A stretch of DNA of 64,000 nucleotides from Lysinibacillus macroides (GCF_001281525.1 NZ_LGCI01000005.1:248001-312000), one strand, 5' to 3'. Positions 43,382 to 53,525 are shown, counted from the stretch's first letter. Notes: a model not told the origin generated them from the letters alone. Numbers and translations are program-made.

Positions 43382-44809
43382 ATGAAATTTGCATTAAGCT
43401 TTTTTTCCATTTTAGCACTTATTATTGCAGGGGCATTATTTTTCCAATACCATGCCTATTCATCCGATTTAGAAACAGGCGGAGAAGATTTTCATTACTC
43501 TCAGGAAATTGAAATTGTCTATCGTGAAAATAGTTTAGATATTCGACAGCATTTTAAAAATTTACCGAATCAAAAGGTAAAAATTAAATGGCCAGAGAAA
43601 GCGGTAAACCCTAGTTGCTTTATCGAGAATGAAAAAAGCTGTGATCGTTTATCAGAGGAAGTTTCTTATTTTGCAAAAGGAGAAGCAAAATCACAATCTG
43701 TCTCATACATAATTCCAATCAAGGGTGGCTTAAAAAATAAGATGCTACTTCAAAATATTTTTGCCACATTAACAAATGGGGAAGCGTCCTACACTATTGT
43801 TCATATTTCAACGGATAGTAAGGTTGAGGGACAATGGGTGACAGGTCTACCTTTAGTCGGCCAGCAGAAACTAGCACTTGTTAATTATGTAATGTTTAGC
43901 GGATATGGTACCGTTCATGATATTTATTGGCAAACAGGGGGGCTAGCACCTCAAGAGAAAACACCTGTCTTATCGATTTATGCACAGCAAGCAGTTTCAC
44001 AGGAATTTCTTAAAGCACTAGAAAATATACAGTTTTTAAGTGATGAACATATTGCGATTATCCAAGAAAAAAGTCCCGTAATAGCCCATGACGATCGGTT
44101 GTTGTTTTTACCAACATTGACTGTGGAAGCTGTGAAACAGGAAGTAATCTTGTCACAAATAAAATCACAGTTTACATTTGAAGATGCACCAGAATGGTTA
44201 CTTGAAGTGGTGGCATCCTATTTAGTGAATGATGTGATTGGTACAGATAAGGCAAAGAAAATTGTTCAGACATTAAATGACTATATGACAGCTAGTCAGC
44301 AGCAAGCTTGGCAGGACACATTAAAAAATATGGGTGATGAACCAATCACACTAGCTACAATGGATCAGCATTTATCACAAGTGTTAGGTACTGATGTTAA
44401 AACATCTTATTTTACCTTAAATGCAGCTCAAGAACAGGGCACATATCCGTTATTATTTGAGGATGCACGTAGTGTATATGTCGATGGGACACAAAGAGAA
44501 GATGTGCATGTTATTTTATATGAGGGTCAAATATTGTACACGGCCGATACATTATTGCCTTATTTAGGCTATTCGGTTGGAGAAGGGGAGCACGGCTATT
44601 ATGTAAATAGTGACAGTCGTACATTCCGATTTCCACAGGATCATGGCTTTTATGTATTTAATCAGCGCAGGTATTCAACAATTTCTGAACCCATTATTAA
44701 AATTGCTGATCGTTATTATGTGGAAGAAGCATGGTTACAACGTTTATTCCTAGTTGAATTACGAAAGGAGGATAAACAAATTCAAGTATCCATGCAAGAG
44801 CAACAATAA
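43382..44809 (+). CDS. Exported or membrane-anchored hypothetical protein
   Basis: The 475-residue protein starts with a signal or anchor (FALSFFSILALIIAGALFF) after GGGAGG at the right distance. The body has no family I can name. The C-terminal 100 residues (VILYEGQILYTADTLLPYLG, RYYVEEAWLQRLF) resemble the copper-amine-oxidase-like stalk domains found on Gram-positive surface proteins. The central segment GDEPITLATMDQHLSQVLG is helical. It lies between ylbG and rsmD, where B. subtilis has no gene. Confidence 0.75.
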   Translation: MKFALSFFSILALIIAGALFFQYHAYSSDLETGGEDFHYSQEIEIVYRENSLDIRQHFKNLPNQKVKIKWPEKAVNPSCFIENEKSCDRLSEEVSYFAKGEAKSQSVSYIIPIKGGLKNKMLLQNIFATLTNGEASYTIVHISTDSKVEGQWVTGLPLVGQQKLALVNYVMFSGYGTVHDIYWQTGGLAPQEKTPVLSIYAQQAVSQEFLKALENIQFLSDEHIAIIQEKSPVIAHDDRLLFLPTLTVEAVKQEVILSQIKSQFTFEDAPEWLLEVVASYLVNDVIGTDKAKKIVQTLNDYMTASQQQAWQDTLKNMGDEPITLATMDQHLSQVLGTDVKTSYFTLNAAQEQGTYPLLFEDARSVYVDGTQREDVHVILYEGQILYTADTLLPYLGYSVGEGEHGYYVNSDSRTFRFPQDHGFYVFNQRRYSTISEPIIKIADRYYVEEAWLQRLFLVELRKEDKQIQVSMQEQQ

Positions 44810-44846
44810 TTTTTGCAGCGGGAGATATGGTCTTCCGCTGCAAAAA
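44810..44846 (+). terminator. Hairpin after the exported-protein gene
   Basis: TTTTTGCAGCGG pairs with CCGCTGCAAAAA, followed by TTCTTTAT. The tail is weak, so readthrough into rsmD is possible. Confidence 0.6.
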
Positions 44847-44882
44847 TTCTTTATATAGATGAAAGTATGGTGATAGGCTGAT

Positions 44883-45942
<1,060 letters not shown>

Positions 45943-45948
45943 ATATTT

Positions 45949-45983
45949 AAGAGGGTGTCATTGTAGTGGACATCCTCTTTTTT
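45949..45983 (+). terminator. Terminator after rsmD-coaD
   Basis: AAGAGGGTGTC pairs with GACATCCTCTT (one G-T pair), followed by a T run. Confidence 0.87.
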
Positions 45984-46549
45984 GCATGCGTAACCATATT
46001 AGTTCAACAAGTCGTGTTACAAACATCAATTAACTTTTTTTTATTGGAATTTAAAGCTAAATCTCGTAGTATATAGTTCATTTTTTGCTAATAATTTATA
46101 TGCATCTAGTAAGAGTATAGTATGTCTGACATTATGGAAGCCAACAGCTAAGATTACAGTGAAAAATAAACTAGTACCTACTAAATTAATGACAAAATAC
46201 CTCTTCTTTAGATTTTCATATACTCTTGAAGATATTTTTCATCAAACCGTAGAGGCTCTGTTTTTAATATGTTATATTGATTTTCCACTATCTACTGCAC
46301 CTTTATTTTTTCGCTGTTTCGATCACTAGAGTATACACTTTATCAACTTACAGTTAGATTTATGTTACCCAGTATATCCATAGCCCCTATAAATAAATTT
46401 ATTATTTTTTCATCGTTTAACATTTGTGTTTATGGATAACGTCTCGTCGCTAATGTGAGGGTATTCAATTTTGTGTCGTAGTGAAAATAGACCCAAGTAA
46501 ATAAATCCTCCTTGGGTCGTGTAGAAAGATATACCAGTGTTTTGTTTGG
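45984..46549. other. AT-rich intergenic region between coaD and the IS4 element
   Basis: Apart from the frameshifted minus-strand gene at 46041-46288, no intact gene is seen. GACCCAAG/CTTGGGTC forms an 8-bp hairpin near 46490-46519. The low GC content and broken gene suggest decaying accessory DNA next to the insertion sequence. Confidence 0.4.
46041..46288 (-). pseudogene. Frameshifted small membrane protein gene
   Basis: On the minus strand a GTG at 46288 with AAAGGTG 9 bases upstream opens a frame of 25 codons (MENQYNILKTEPLRFDEKY) that stops at TAA. The next frame continues immediately with LKKRYFVINLVG, a hydrophobic helix and a tail ending ELYTTRFSFKFQ at a stop (46041-46043). Restoring one base near 46210 joins them into a protein of about 82 residues with one membrane helix. 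The family is not recognised. A sequencing error or programmed shift is possible. Confidence 0.45.
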
Positions 46550-46560
46550 GGGTAGGACCT
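46550..46560 (+). repeat. Left target duplication of the IS4 element
   Basis: GGGTAGGACCT here and GGGTAAAACCT at 48206-48216 flank the element, with 9 of 11 bases identical. The form GGG-N5-CC resembles the known IS231 target preference. Confidence 0.6.
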
Positions 46561-48205
46561 CATATCCATCAAGCTAAGCACATCAATACCCCAAAAATGA
46601 AAAAAACGTTATTCTTTCTTTAACAGCAGTAGTTTACAAGAAAGGATGGCGTTTTTGATGAATCGAATCCTATCCAATGAACTGAATCTTTTTGCACAAG
46701 AGTTACGTGCGTGTTTATCTCCAACCGTGCTAAAAGACATTGCGAAACGCGTTGGCTTTGTAAAGCGCGCGAGTAAGTATCAAGCGAGTGAACTCATTGC
46801 CCTTTGTGTCTGGTTGAGTCAGGAAATTGGCAGTACATCCCTTACACAATTGTGTAGTCGGCTAGAAGCTTCAACTGGCGTATTGATGAGTGCAGAAGGT
46901 TTGAATCAACGCTTTAACCAGGCAGCTGTCGCTTATCTTAGAGAGGTCTTTCGCACGCTGCTTGCACAAAAGCTCTGTGCCAACCAATCACTCCCCGACA
47001 CCTTGATGTCTCGGTTTAAGCGAATCCGTATTTTAGATGCGACCGTGTTTCAACTGCCAGATGCGTTCGCTCGTGAGTATCAAGGATCGGGTGGCAGTAG
47101 TAACACGGCGGGTGTAAAAATCCAATTGGAATACGACTTACTCAGTGGTCAATTTCTGAACGTACATGTTGGACCAGGAAAAAACAATGATAAAACGTAC
47201 GGAACCATCTGTCTTCAAACGGTCGAGGCCGGCGATGTATGCCTGCGCGATCTTGGCTACTTCGATTTAGGCGACTTACAGGTCATTCATGAGAAAAAGG
47301 CGTACTATATCTCACGGCTGAAGCTCAATACACGGATTTATATCAAGAACCCTGCGCCAGAAACGTTCAAAAATGGGACGTTGAAAAAGCATACCGAATA
47401 TATTCAACTCGATATGGCACAAATGATGGCTGAACTTACGCCTGGTGAAACAATTGAAATTCAGGAGGCTTACATTGGGCAAAATCAAAAGCTACCAGCA
47501 CGTGTCATTATGCATCGTTTAACCGACGACCAAACGCAAACACGCTTGAAAAACCAAGCCATTCGTGAAAAGAAGAAGGGCATTGTCATGAAGGAGAAAA
47601 GTAAACGCTTAATGGGCATGAACGTCTACATCACGAACACATCACCTAAAGAAGTCCCAACGAAGGACGTGCATGCCCTGTATTCGCTTCGCTGGCAGAT
47701 TGAAATTTTATTTAAAACGTGGAAGTCTTTTTTTGAAATTCATGCCTGTAAAACGATGAAAAGAGAACGCTTAGAATGCCATTTATACGGACAGCTCATT
47801 GCCATTCTCCTGTGTTCTTCGACGATGTTTCAAATGCGACAGCTCCTGCTCGAAAAGAAAAAGCAGGAGCTGAGTGAATACAAGGCGATTTATATGATTA
47901 AAGATTACTTTCCGTTATTCTTCCGAGCGATGGCAGCCGGTGCAGAAGAACTGGTAAAAATTTTGCATCGCTTGTATCAGCTACTCTCAAAGAACGGTCG
48001 GAAGTGTCATCGAGCTAAAAAGATGACGGTCTTTGATATTTTAGGTGTTGTGTATGAAACGACGGTGAAGCCTAGACAAGCTGCCTAGCGAAAAAAAACG
48101 CTTTTTTCGAGGCTTATTTGGCATGCTTGTTTTTCGTGCACTGGTTAGTTATCAGAAAGAAACGATTCGAATCTAGCTAGTTACGTTGTTAGATTGATGG
48201 GGATG
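46561..48205. mobile_element. IS4-family (IS231-like) insertion sequence, 1645 bp
   Basis: The ends are imperfect inverted repeats, CATATCCATCAAGCTAAG on the left and, in complement, CATCCCCATCAATCTAAC on the right. They resemble the remembered IS231 terminal repeat. The length fits IS231 (about 1.65 kb). It contains one transposase gene on the plus strand and an 11-bp, slightly mismatched target duplication. A CGAAAAAA/TTTTTTCG hairpin follows the gene at 48089-48109. Confidence 0.75.
46658..48088 (+). CDS. IS4-family transposase
   Basis: This 476-residue DDE transposase has LDATVFQLPDAF with the first Asp, LRDLGYFDLGDL with the second, and the family YREK signature YSLRWQIEILFKTWK containing the catalytic Glu. 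The reading frame is intact. ATG 46658 is preceded by AAAGGA; an ATG at 46646 in the same frame overlaps that site. Confidence 0.92.
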   Translation: MNRILSNELNLFAQELRACLSPTVLKDIAKRVGFVKRASKYQASELIALCVWLSQEIGSTSLTQLCSRLEASTGVLMSAEGLNQRFNQAAVAYLREVFRTLLAQKLCANQSLPDTLMSRFKRIRILDATVFQLPDAFAREYQGSGGSSNTAGVKIQLEYDLLSGQFLNVHVGPGKNNDKTYGTICLQTVEAGDVCLRDLGYFDLGDLQVIHEKKAYYISRLKLNTRIYIKNPAPETFKNGTLKKHTEYIQLDMAQMMAELTPGETIEIQEAYIGQNQKLPARVIMHRLTDDQTQTRLKNQAIREKKKGIVMKEKSKRLMGMNVYITNTSPKEVPTKDVHALYSLRWQIEILFKTWKSFFEIHACKTMKRERLECHLYGQLIAILLCSSTMFQMRQLLLEKKKQELSEYKAIYMIKDYFPLFFRAMAAGAEELVKILHRLYQLLSKNGRKCHRAKKMTVFDILGVVYETTVKPRQAA

Positions 48206-48216
48206 GGGTAAAACCT
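48206..48216 (+). repeat. Right target duplication of the IS4 element
   Basis: GGGTAAAACCT is the counterpart of 46550-46560, differing at two central bases. Confidence 0.6.
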
Positions 48217-48303
48217 GCAAAATGATGGATAGAATTTTGAGAAGGATAGATGGATAGCATGTAGAATGAGAGCATTAGATTTGATTGCTTAAACAAGTCA
48301 GTG

Positions 48304-49203
48304 CTATTTCAGAAAAAATAGAGCATAAATAGTTGGAACAATGATTATGCTAAGAAGGCGAAGCTTTATATAGGGACGTACAGCGAGCTTAGCAGATTTG
48401 GCAATAACAAAAATTTGTAAATGAATGCTAATACTTTGCATAGTTAATAAAATAACAACTAACAAAGAGGTATAGGGAAGGTCTGGAAAGGCTGTGACAG
48501 TCATTTGAAGCCCATTTGTAACCTCTAGGATAGCTGCGATGGAAAGCTCAATCGTATAGGGAAGTGCAGGGAGCATTTGATCTAAGCCCTCTTGCACAAT
48601 GGTCTGAATCGTTGTAAAAAAGATAATGGTCGTACCAACTAAAAGGATGGTTGGAGCTGTTTCTCTAATACTTTCTGAGAAAGGCGCAGTATATAATGGA
48701 GTATTGTGTACGGAGATGTTAGGTGGATCAGTTTTGCGAAATAAAAAGTAACCTGTTATTAAACAACAAATATTAAAAGTATGTAGTAAACATAAAAATA
48801 ACCATCCAAACGTATGACTGTGTAGTAAGTCAAGGCTTACAAAACCAAGTACAAACAGTGGACTTGGTGCATGGCAAACAGCGAGTAAAAAATTTGCTTC
48901 CTTCAGGTGTAACTGGCCACTGTTTTTTAAGTAAACAATAGTTGTTGCGCCAGTCGGATAACCGCCAAGGGCACTAATGATATATGCTTGTACGTATAAA
49001 GAAGCTCGTTTTGTTTTTGTACGCATAGGGGCTGTTAAACGTAGCAGCCATTGTGTTAATACAAGATATGGCAGTAAATACGGAAATAGAGCTTCCATAA
49101 AAAGATTGAGACCTAAATCAGTACCACTATGAGCAGTTTGTGGGAATAACAAGAGTAAGAGAATAAGAATTAAGCAGAGTACTATTTGAATTGTAGCAAA
49201 CAT
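48304..49203 (-). CDS. ylbJ: Sporulation integral membrane protein YlbJ-like
   Basis: This 299-residue polytopic protein is related to YlbJ, a sigma-E-dependent protein needed for heat-resistant spores in B. subtilis. Support comes from LFPYLLPYLVLTQWLL, ALGGYPTGATTIV and HAPSPLFVLGFVS, which match the GATE-domain pattern of the family, and from the position beside ylbL. It is shorter than the roughly 400 residues of B. subtilis YlbJ. The start is set at 49203, since a longer version would run through the ylbL promoter; the ribosome site is weak. It is divergent from ylbL. Confidence 0.7.
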   Translation of the reverse strand: MFATIQIVLCLILILLLLLFPQTAHSGTDLGLNLFMEALFPYLLPYLVLTQWLLRLTAPMRTKTKRASLYVQAYIISALGGYPTGATTIVYLKNSGQLHLKEANFLLAVCHAPSPLFVLGFVSLDLLHSHTFGWLFLCLLHTFNICCLITGYFLFRKTDPPNISVHNTPLYTAPFSESIRETAPTILLVGTTIIFFTTIQTIVQEGLDQMLPALPYTIELSIAAILEVTNGLQMTVTAFPDLPYTSLLVVILLTMQSISIHLQIFVIAKSAKLAVRPYIKLRLLSIIIVPTIYALFFLK

Positions 49204-49225
49204 GTTATCATCTCGTTTCAACTTT

Positions 49226-49254
49226 TTGTCATTCACATAGGCAAATGCTAAAAT
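49226..49254 (+). promoter_or_regulatory. Sigma-A promoter for ylbL
   Basis: TTGTCA (49226-49231), 17 bases, TAAAAT (49249-49254) with a TG extension. It lies between the divergent ylbJ and ylbL starts. Confidence 0.7.
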
Positions 49255-49321
49255 CAATATATGTGTGAAAGACAAAAACATGAACATATGGTTTTGTAGG
49301 CGTCCTAGGAGGTATGTGGAA

Positions 49322-50368
49322 TTGAAGAGAAAAATTAGTATTTATGTGGTGTTATTAGTCGTTATTTGTTTTTCGATGTTATACCGACTAGACGCGTATA
49401 TTATGAAGCCTGGTAGTGCGTATGATGTCAGTAAATTTGTGACTGTTGATAGTAAAGGGGCAGATAGTGTGGGGTCTTTAAGCTTAATGACTGTCGCGAT
49501 GCAGCAAGCTACACCATTTACTTATGCATGGGCGAAATTGCAAAAGTATCAAAAGCTTATGGATATCGAGCAGGTGCGTAATCCGTTAGAAGATGATGAA
49601 GAATATAATATTCGACAGTTAAAATTAATGTCTGATTCCCAATTCAATGCAAAGTATGTAGCTTTTCAAAGAGCAGGGCTAGAGACAAAGATTCAATTTA
49701 ATGGTGTTTTTATATTAAATGTATTGGATGGTGGGGCATCTGATGGGATCTTAAAAGCTGGCGATGAAATCATTGAGGTGGATGGGCAAGAAATAACAAG
49801 TCAGCAAATGCTTGTAGATCTTTTAACACCTAAGCAGCTTGGCGATCAGGTAACCATTCAATTTATACGTAATGAGGAGCAACAGCAAGTCACTATTACC
49901 TTAAAGGAAATTCCTAATACAAACGAGCATCGTGCAGGATTGGGTATTTCTTATACAGAAAGCAAATCAATTCAGACAAATCCAAAGGTTACAATGAAAA
50001 CAGAGGATATTGGCGGACCTTCCGCTGGCTTAATGTTTACGCTTGAAATTTTAGATCAGTTACTTGATGAGGATTTAACAAGAGGCTATGCTATCGCAGG
50101 TACGGGCGAAATGCTTGTAGATGGTTCTGTGGGTAGAATTGGCGGGATTGATTATAAGGTAATAGCCGCTGATCGTGATGGTATGGAAATTTTCTTTGCA
50201 CCGAATGATGAAATTTCTGAAGATATCAAGGCAAAGCATCCAGAGCTAGAATCGAATTATGCAACAGCAGTAAAGACGGCAAAAGAAATCGGCACAAAGA
50301 TGACAATCGTTCCAGTGAAAACAGTGGATGATGCGATTGATTATTTAAGGCAGCTACAGCCAGAATAA
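49322..50368 (+). CDS. ylbL: YlbL (DdcP) membrane-anchored PDZ-Lon-type protease
   Basis: This 348-residue protease has an N-terminal membrane helix (ISIYVVLLVVICFSMLY), a PDZ domain near 105-190 (VLDGGASDGILKAGDEIIEV) and a C-terminal Lon S16 domain. The catalytic dyad is S234 in GGPSAGLM and K279 in GIDYKVIAA. In B. subtilis it is the DNA-damage checkpoint recovery protease DdcP. TTG 49322 is the start, 9 bases after AGGAGG; the ATG right after that site opens a frame of only three codons. Confidence 0.92.
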   Translation: MKRKISIYVVLLVVICFSMLYRLDAYIMKPGSAYDVSKFVTVDSKGADSVGSLSLMTVAMQQATPFTYAWAKLQKYQKLMDIEQVRNPLEDDEEYNIRQLKLMSDSQFNAKYVAFQRAGLETKIQFNGVFILNVLDGGASDGILKAGDEIIEVDGQEITSQQMLVDLLTPKQLGDQVTIQFIRNEEQQQVTITLKEIPNTNEHRAGLGISYTESKSIQTNPKVTMKTEDIGGPSAGLMFTLEILDQLLDEDLTRGYAIAGTGEMLVDGSVGRIGGIDYKVIAADRDGMEIFFAPNDEISEDIKAKHPELESNYATAVKTAKEIGTKMTIVPVKTVDDAIDYLRQLQPE

Positions 50369-50400
50369 AGAGATGCTAGAAGCGCACTAGCATCTCTTTT
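50366..50400. terminator. Bidirectional terminator between ylbL and ylbM
   Basis: AAAGAGATGCTAG pairs with CTAGCATCTCTTT, 7-base loop, T-rich on the plus strand; the two genes converge on it. Confidence 0.87.
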
Positions 50401-50407
50401 CCGCTGT

Positions 50408-51619
50408 TTAAAAGCGAATAGGGGGTGTTTGGAAGTCCTTCGGCAGAATATAGTCTGTTGATCCTTGCTCTATACTTAAATTGTATAGCTCTGCCGCACG
50501 GATATCAATGGCGAGCATGGCATCATTCGTAGCTGCTACTCTACTAATCAACGGTAGTTCGATATGCTTTTTATGCTGCCCTAAATAAGCCTGCCCTACG
50601 GCGCTCATGCCGAGTAAACGAACAAAAGAGGGGGCTTGAAAGCTTTGGAGCTGCTCTTTCGTAAAGCCTGTGTAGATATGTGTAAGCATGCGCTGTAGGC
50701 GTGTCCACGTATAGCGTTTGGATTTTATTTTTTCCATAAAGCTACTAAACGATTGGCTTATTTTGGCTGCTTTTAGGATGGCGTTTTCAATGCCTTCAGT
50801 TACTTCTGCATAGCGACTTAACTCAGTAGGCGTATGGCGCATAATCGTAAAACGCAACAATGGCCAAAAGGCTTCCCAGCTGGCAAATGTACAATATTTT
50901 TTCTGCCAATTTGCTAAATATTGAAAAGATGTCTCAGGAACAACATGCTGCACGCTTTGTAAGGAGTGGCTAGTAGCAAGTGCCTTCCGTATCCCTGTGG
51001 CACTAGCGATGGGGGCATCTTCTTGTAGCGCATCGTGATAGCCCGCTGTGATACGTGGAATCGTCAATGGCTGGATAGGAAGATCGAGAGCCTTCGCTGC
51101 CTCTAAATAATGAAAACCAAGTATGTTGTTGGGCTGTGCAAGATCAATGTATGAAGCAGGGAACTTCTGAGAAAGCTGTTCATAGGCATAATATAAGCTT
51201 TTCGGATAGCTTGCACCCGTTTTAAGACTGTCTTTAATGAGTGCGTTATATTCAGTTCGGTGATTGTTAATGAGCTCAAATGTATTTAAAAATGGCTGGA
51301 TCGAACCATCTTCACTGCCAAACGCAAAAGCCTCACAGCCGACAGCGCTTAATAATGAAATAGCGCCTTTAGCAAAATCTGTCGCGGGTGCTGTACTATA
51401 GACATAAGGTAGCTCAATTACAATATCTACACCACCAGCTAGCGCCATTTGAGTACGTGTCCATTTATCCACCATAGCGGGTTCTCCACGCTGTAAAAAT
51501 GTTCCACTCATAACAGCAATCACAACGTCTGCCTGTGCTACTTTTTTAGCCTGCTTTAAATGATAGGCATGTCCATTGTGAAATGGATTATATTCAACAA
51601 CAATTCCAACTGCCTGCAT
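50408..51619 (-). CDS. tmcAL: tRNA(Met) cytidine acetate ligase TmcAL (YlbM)
   Basis: This enzyme uses ATP and acetate to acetylate the wobble cytidine of elongator tRNA-Met. The 403-residue protein has the nucleotidyltransferase motif EYNPFHNGHAYHL at residues 9-21, VIAVMSGTFLQRGEPAMVDK and DIVIELPYVYSTAPA. GGAGGG precedes the ATG. It is divergent from ylbN. Confidence 0.93.
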   Translation of the reverse strand: MQAVGIVVEYNPFHNGHAYHLKQAKKVAQADVVIAVMSGTFLQRGEPAMVDKWTRTQMALAGGVDIVIELPYVYSTAPATDFAKGAISLLSAVGCEAFAFGSEDGSIQPFLNTFELINNHRTEYNALIKDSLKTGASYPKSLYYAYEQLSQKFPASYIDLAQPNNILGFHYLEAAKALDLPIQPLTIPRITAGYHDALQEDAPIASATGIRKALATSHSLQSVQHVVPETSFQYLANWQKKYCTFASWEAFWPLLRFTIMRHTPTELSRYAEVTEGIENAILKAAKISQSFSSFMEKIKSKRYTWTRLQRMLTHIYTGFTKEQLQSFQAPSFVRLLGMSAVGQAYLGQHKKHIELPLISRVAATNDAMLAIDIRAAELYNLSIEQGSTDYILPKDFQTPPIRF

Positions 51620-51729
51620 GCCATCCCTCCTTATTTAATTATGTTTTTGTTGTAAACTTATTAGACGCAATTATGCGTTTAATCGTATACAATTATAGGT
51701 GGGTTTTTTTATGGTGACAAGAAATTATC

Positions 51730-51758
51730 TTGACATCTATTTTTACACATTATATAAT
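51730..51758 (+). promoter_or_regulatory. Consensus sigma-A promoter for ylbN-rpmF
   Basis: TTGACA (51730-51735), 17 bases, TATAAT (51753-51758): a perfect match to the sigma-A consensus, 29 bases before the ylbN start. Confidence 0.88.
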
Positions 51759-51787
51759 CAACAGTGTTGTCTCGAGGTGATTAACGA

Positions 51788-52321
51788 ATGAAATGGTCAA
51801 TTCATCAATTATCGAAATACCGTCAAAACGGGATGCCAATTGATGCCTTTGTCCAACTGGACGAAGTGATGGAGCGAAACCAGGATATTCGAGCAATTTC
51901 GCCCGTTCATGTAAAAGGGCTATGTACTTTTGGTGCATCGCAAATGACATGTCAGTTAACTGTGACAGCCACGTTAACACTACCATGTGCTCGCACGTGG
52001 GAGGATGTTGAGTTTCCAATTGAAGTTAAGACAGTTGAAATTTTTAGCTGGATTGACGAAGATAAACGAGGAGACGATGATGGAGACATTCACTATATAG
52101 ATGGTGAAGTCATCGACATGAAGCCAATTCTCGAGGAGCTTGTGTTACTTGAGATACCTATGCAAGTGTTCAAGGAAGATTCTGAAGGACAAGTGCAAGG
52201 TGGAAAAAATTGGTCTTATGCAACAGACGAAGACGTAGAGCTACACAAAAAAGCTGACGAACAAAAAGTGGATCCAAGACTAGCTGCTTTAGCTAAGTAT
52301 TTTGATCAAACAGACGAATAG
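51788..52321 (+). CDS. ylbN: DUF177 (YceD/YlbN) protein linked to 23S rRNA and L32
   Basis: The 177-residue protein belongs to DUF177, which is nearly always encoded beside rpmF and in other bacteria affects 23S rRNA maturation. Two cysteines in the patterns GLCTFGASQMTCQLTVTA and LPCARTW are conserved. GAGGTGA precedes the ATG. The perfect promoter upstream and the 23-base gap to rpmF mark a two-gene operon. Confidence 0.9.
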   Translation: MKWSIHQLSKYRQNGMPIDAFVQLDEVMERNQDIRAISPVHVKGLCTFGASQMTCQLTVTATLTLPCARTWEDVEFPIEVKTVEIFSWIDEDKRGDDDGDIHYIDGEVIDMKPILEELVLLEIPMQVFKEDSEGQVQGGKNWSYATDEDVELHKKADEQKVDPRLAALAKYFDQTDE

Positions 52322-52344
52322 ACGATCTGTAAGGAGGTGCCATA

Positions 52345-52518
52345 ATGGCTGTACCATTTAGAAGAACTTCTAAAACTGCAAAAAGAAAGCGTCGTACGCA
52401 TTTCAAATTATCTGTACCTGGTATGGTAACTTGCCCTAACTGTGGTGAGGCTAAATTATCACACCGTGTTTGCAAAGCTTGCGGACAATACAAAGGTAAA
52501 GAAGTAGTTAGCAAATAA
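52345..52518 (+). CDS. rpmF: 50S ribosomal protein L32
   Basis: This 57-residue ribosomal protein begins [19 protein letters not shown] and has the zinc-binding pairs CPNC and CKAC. AAGGAGG lies 8 bases before the ATG. It follows ylbN, as in most bacteria. The zinc-containing form is the C+ paralogue type. Confidence 0.97.
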   Translation: MAVPFRRTSKTAKRKRRTHFKLSVPGMVTCPNCGEAKLSHRVCKACGQYKGKEVVSK

Positions 52519-52536
52519 TACAGTGTTTGCTCACTT

Positions 52537-52578
52537 AAAAGGCTAGTAGAGAGACCATGGCTCTTTACTAGCCTTTTT
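52537..52578 (+). terminator. Terminator after rpmF
   Basis: AAAGGCTAGTA pairs with TACTAGCCTTT with an inner AGAG/CTCT pairing, followed by T residues. Confidence 0.9.
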
Positions 52579-52681
52579 GTTAGCTTGAAAAGACGGAATA
52601 TTTCGTTGATTATGAAGTTCTTTATAATAGTAAAATAATTGTATGATACAATTTATTTATTGAAACAAAGGGGGTAATAAT

Positions 52682-53449
52682 ATGTCTTATAAGATTGATA
52701 ATGATGATGGCATTATGACGTTTACGATTAATCGTGAGGAAAAGCGCAATGCTGTGAATGATGAGGTAATGAATGGATTACAGGAAGTTATTACATATAT
52801 TCGTGAGCATGAGGATGTACGCTTTTTAGTAGTAACAGGTGCAGGCGATAAATCATTTTGCTCAGGAGGAGATTTATCAGAGTTTCATTCATTGGAAACA
52901 GAGGATGAGGCATTTGGTATGTTAAGCAAGATGGGGAACATCTTATATGATCTTGCAACGCTTCCTGTACCAACTATCGCACTGATTAATGGGACGGCTG
53001 TTGGTGGAGGCTGTGAAATTGCTACAGCCTGTGATTTTCGTCTACTAGCCAGTCATGCAAAATGTGGTTTTATTCAAGGAACCTTAGCTATTACAAGTGG
53101 CTGGGGCGGAGGTACATATCTATTTGAGCGAGGCTTGCGTCATGATCGTGCAATGAAGATGCTAGTGGATGCCAAGCCTTATCCAGCACAGCTACTATAT
53201 GACATAGGATGGGCAATGCGTGTTTTTGAAGGCTCAAAAGAAGAGGCATTAAACGACTTTATTGAACATATGCGAAAGATTCATCCATCTGTTCATAAAG
53301 CCTATAAAGAAATTGAGCTTCGTAAGTGGCGTGAGCGCAATATGTATAAGCGTGTGATGGAGGAAGTGCGCACCTGTGCAAAATTATGGGAGAGTGAAGC
53401 ACATCACGAGGCTGTTAATAATTTCTTGACGAAGAAGAACAATCAATAA
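52682..53449 (+). CDS. Enoyl-CoA hydratase/isomerase family protein
   Basis: This 255-residue crotonase-fold protein has both oxyanion-hole segments, FCSGGDLSEF near 61-70 and GTAVGGGCEIATACDFRL near 105-122. The second catalytic region reads GTLAITSGWGGGTYL and lacks the usual paired glutamates, so the exact reaction (hydratase, isomerase or decarboxylase) is uncertain. AAAGGGGG precedes the ATG. It is inserted between rpmF and ylbO and is a single-gene unit ending in a terminator. Confidence 0.87.
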   Translation: MSYKIDNDDGIMTFTINREEKRNAVNDEVMNGLQEVITYIREHEDVRFLVVTGAGDKSFCSGGDLSEFHSLETEDEAFGMLSKMGNILYDLATLPVPTIALINGTAVGGGCEIATACDFRLLASHAKCGFIQGTLAITSGWGGGTYLFERGLRHDRAMKMLVDAKPYPAQLLYDIGWAMRVFEGSKEEALNDFIEHMRKIHPSVHKAYKEIELRKWRERNMYKRVMEEVRTCAKLWESEAHHEAVNNFLTKKNNQ

Positions 53450-53457
53450 GGGATAGA

Positions 53458-53495
53458 GGCAATGGTGAGGGGAAAACTTCATCATTGTCTTTTTT
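53458..53495 (+). terminator. Terminator after the enoyl-CoA hydratase gene
   Basis: GGCAATGGTGA pairs with TCATCATTGTC (two G-T pairs), followed by six T. Confidence 0.82.
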
Positions 53496-53525
53496 CATGC
53501 AATGATTCTATTTTGCTTGCTTTTG

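Noticed and set aside
49204-49287. Longer start of the ylbJ-like protein
   Set aside because: It would run through the well-formed ylbL promoter at 49226-49254, and the added residues have no ribosome site.
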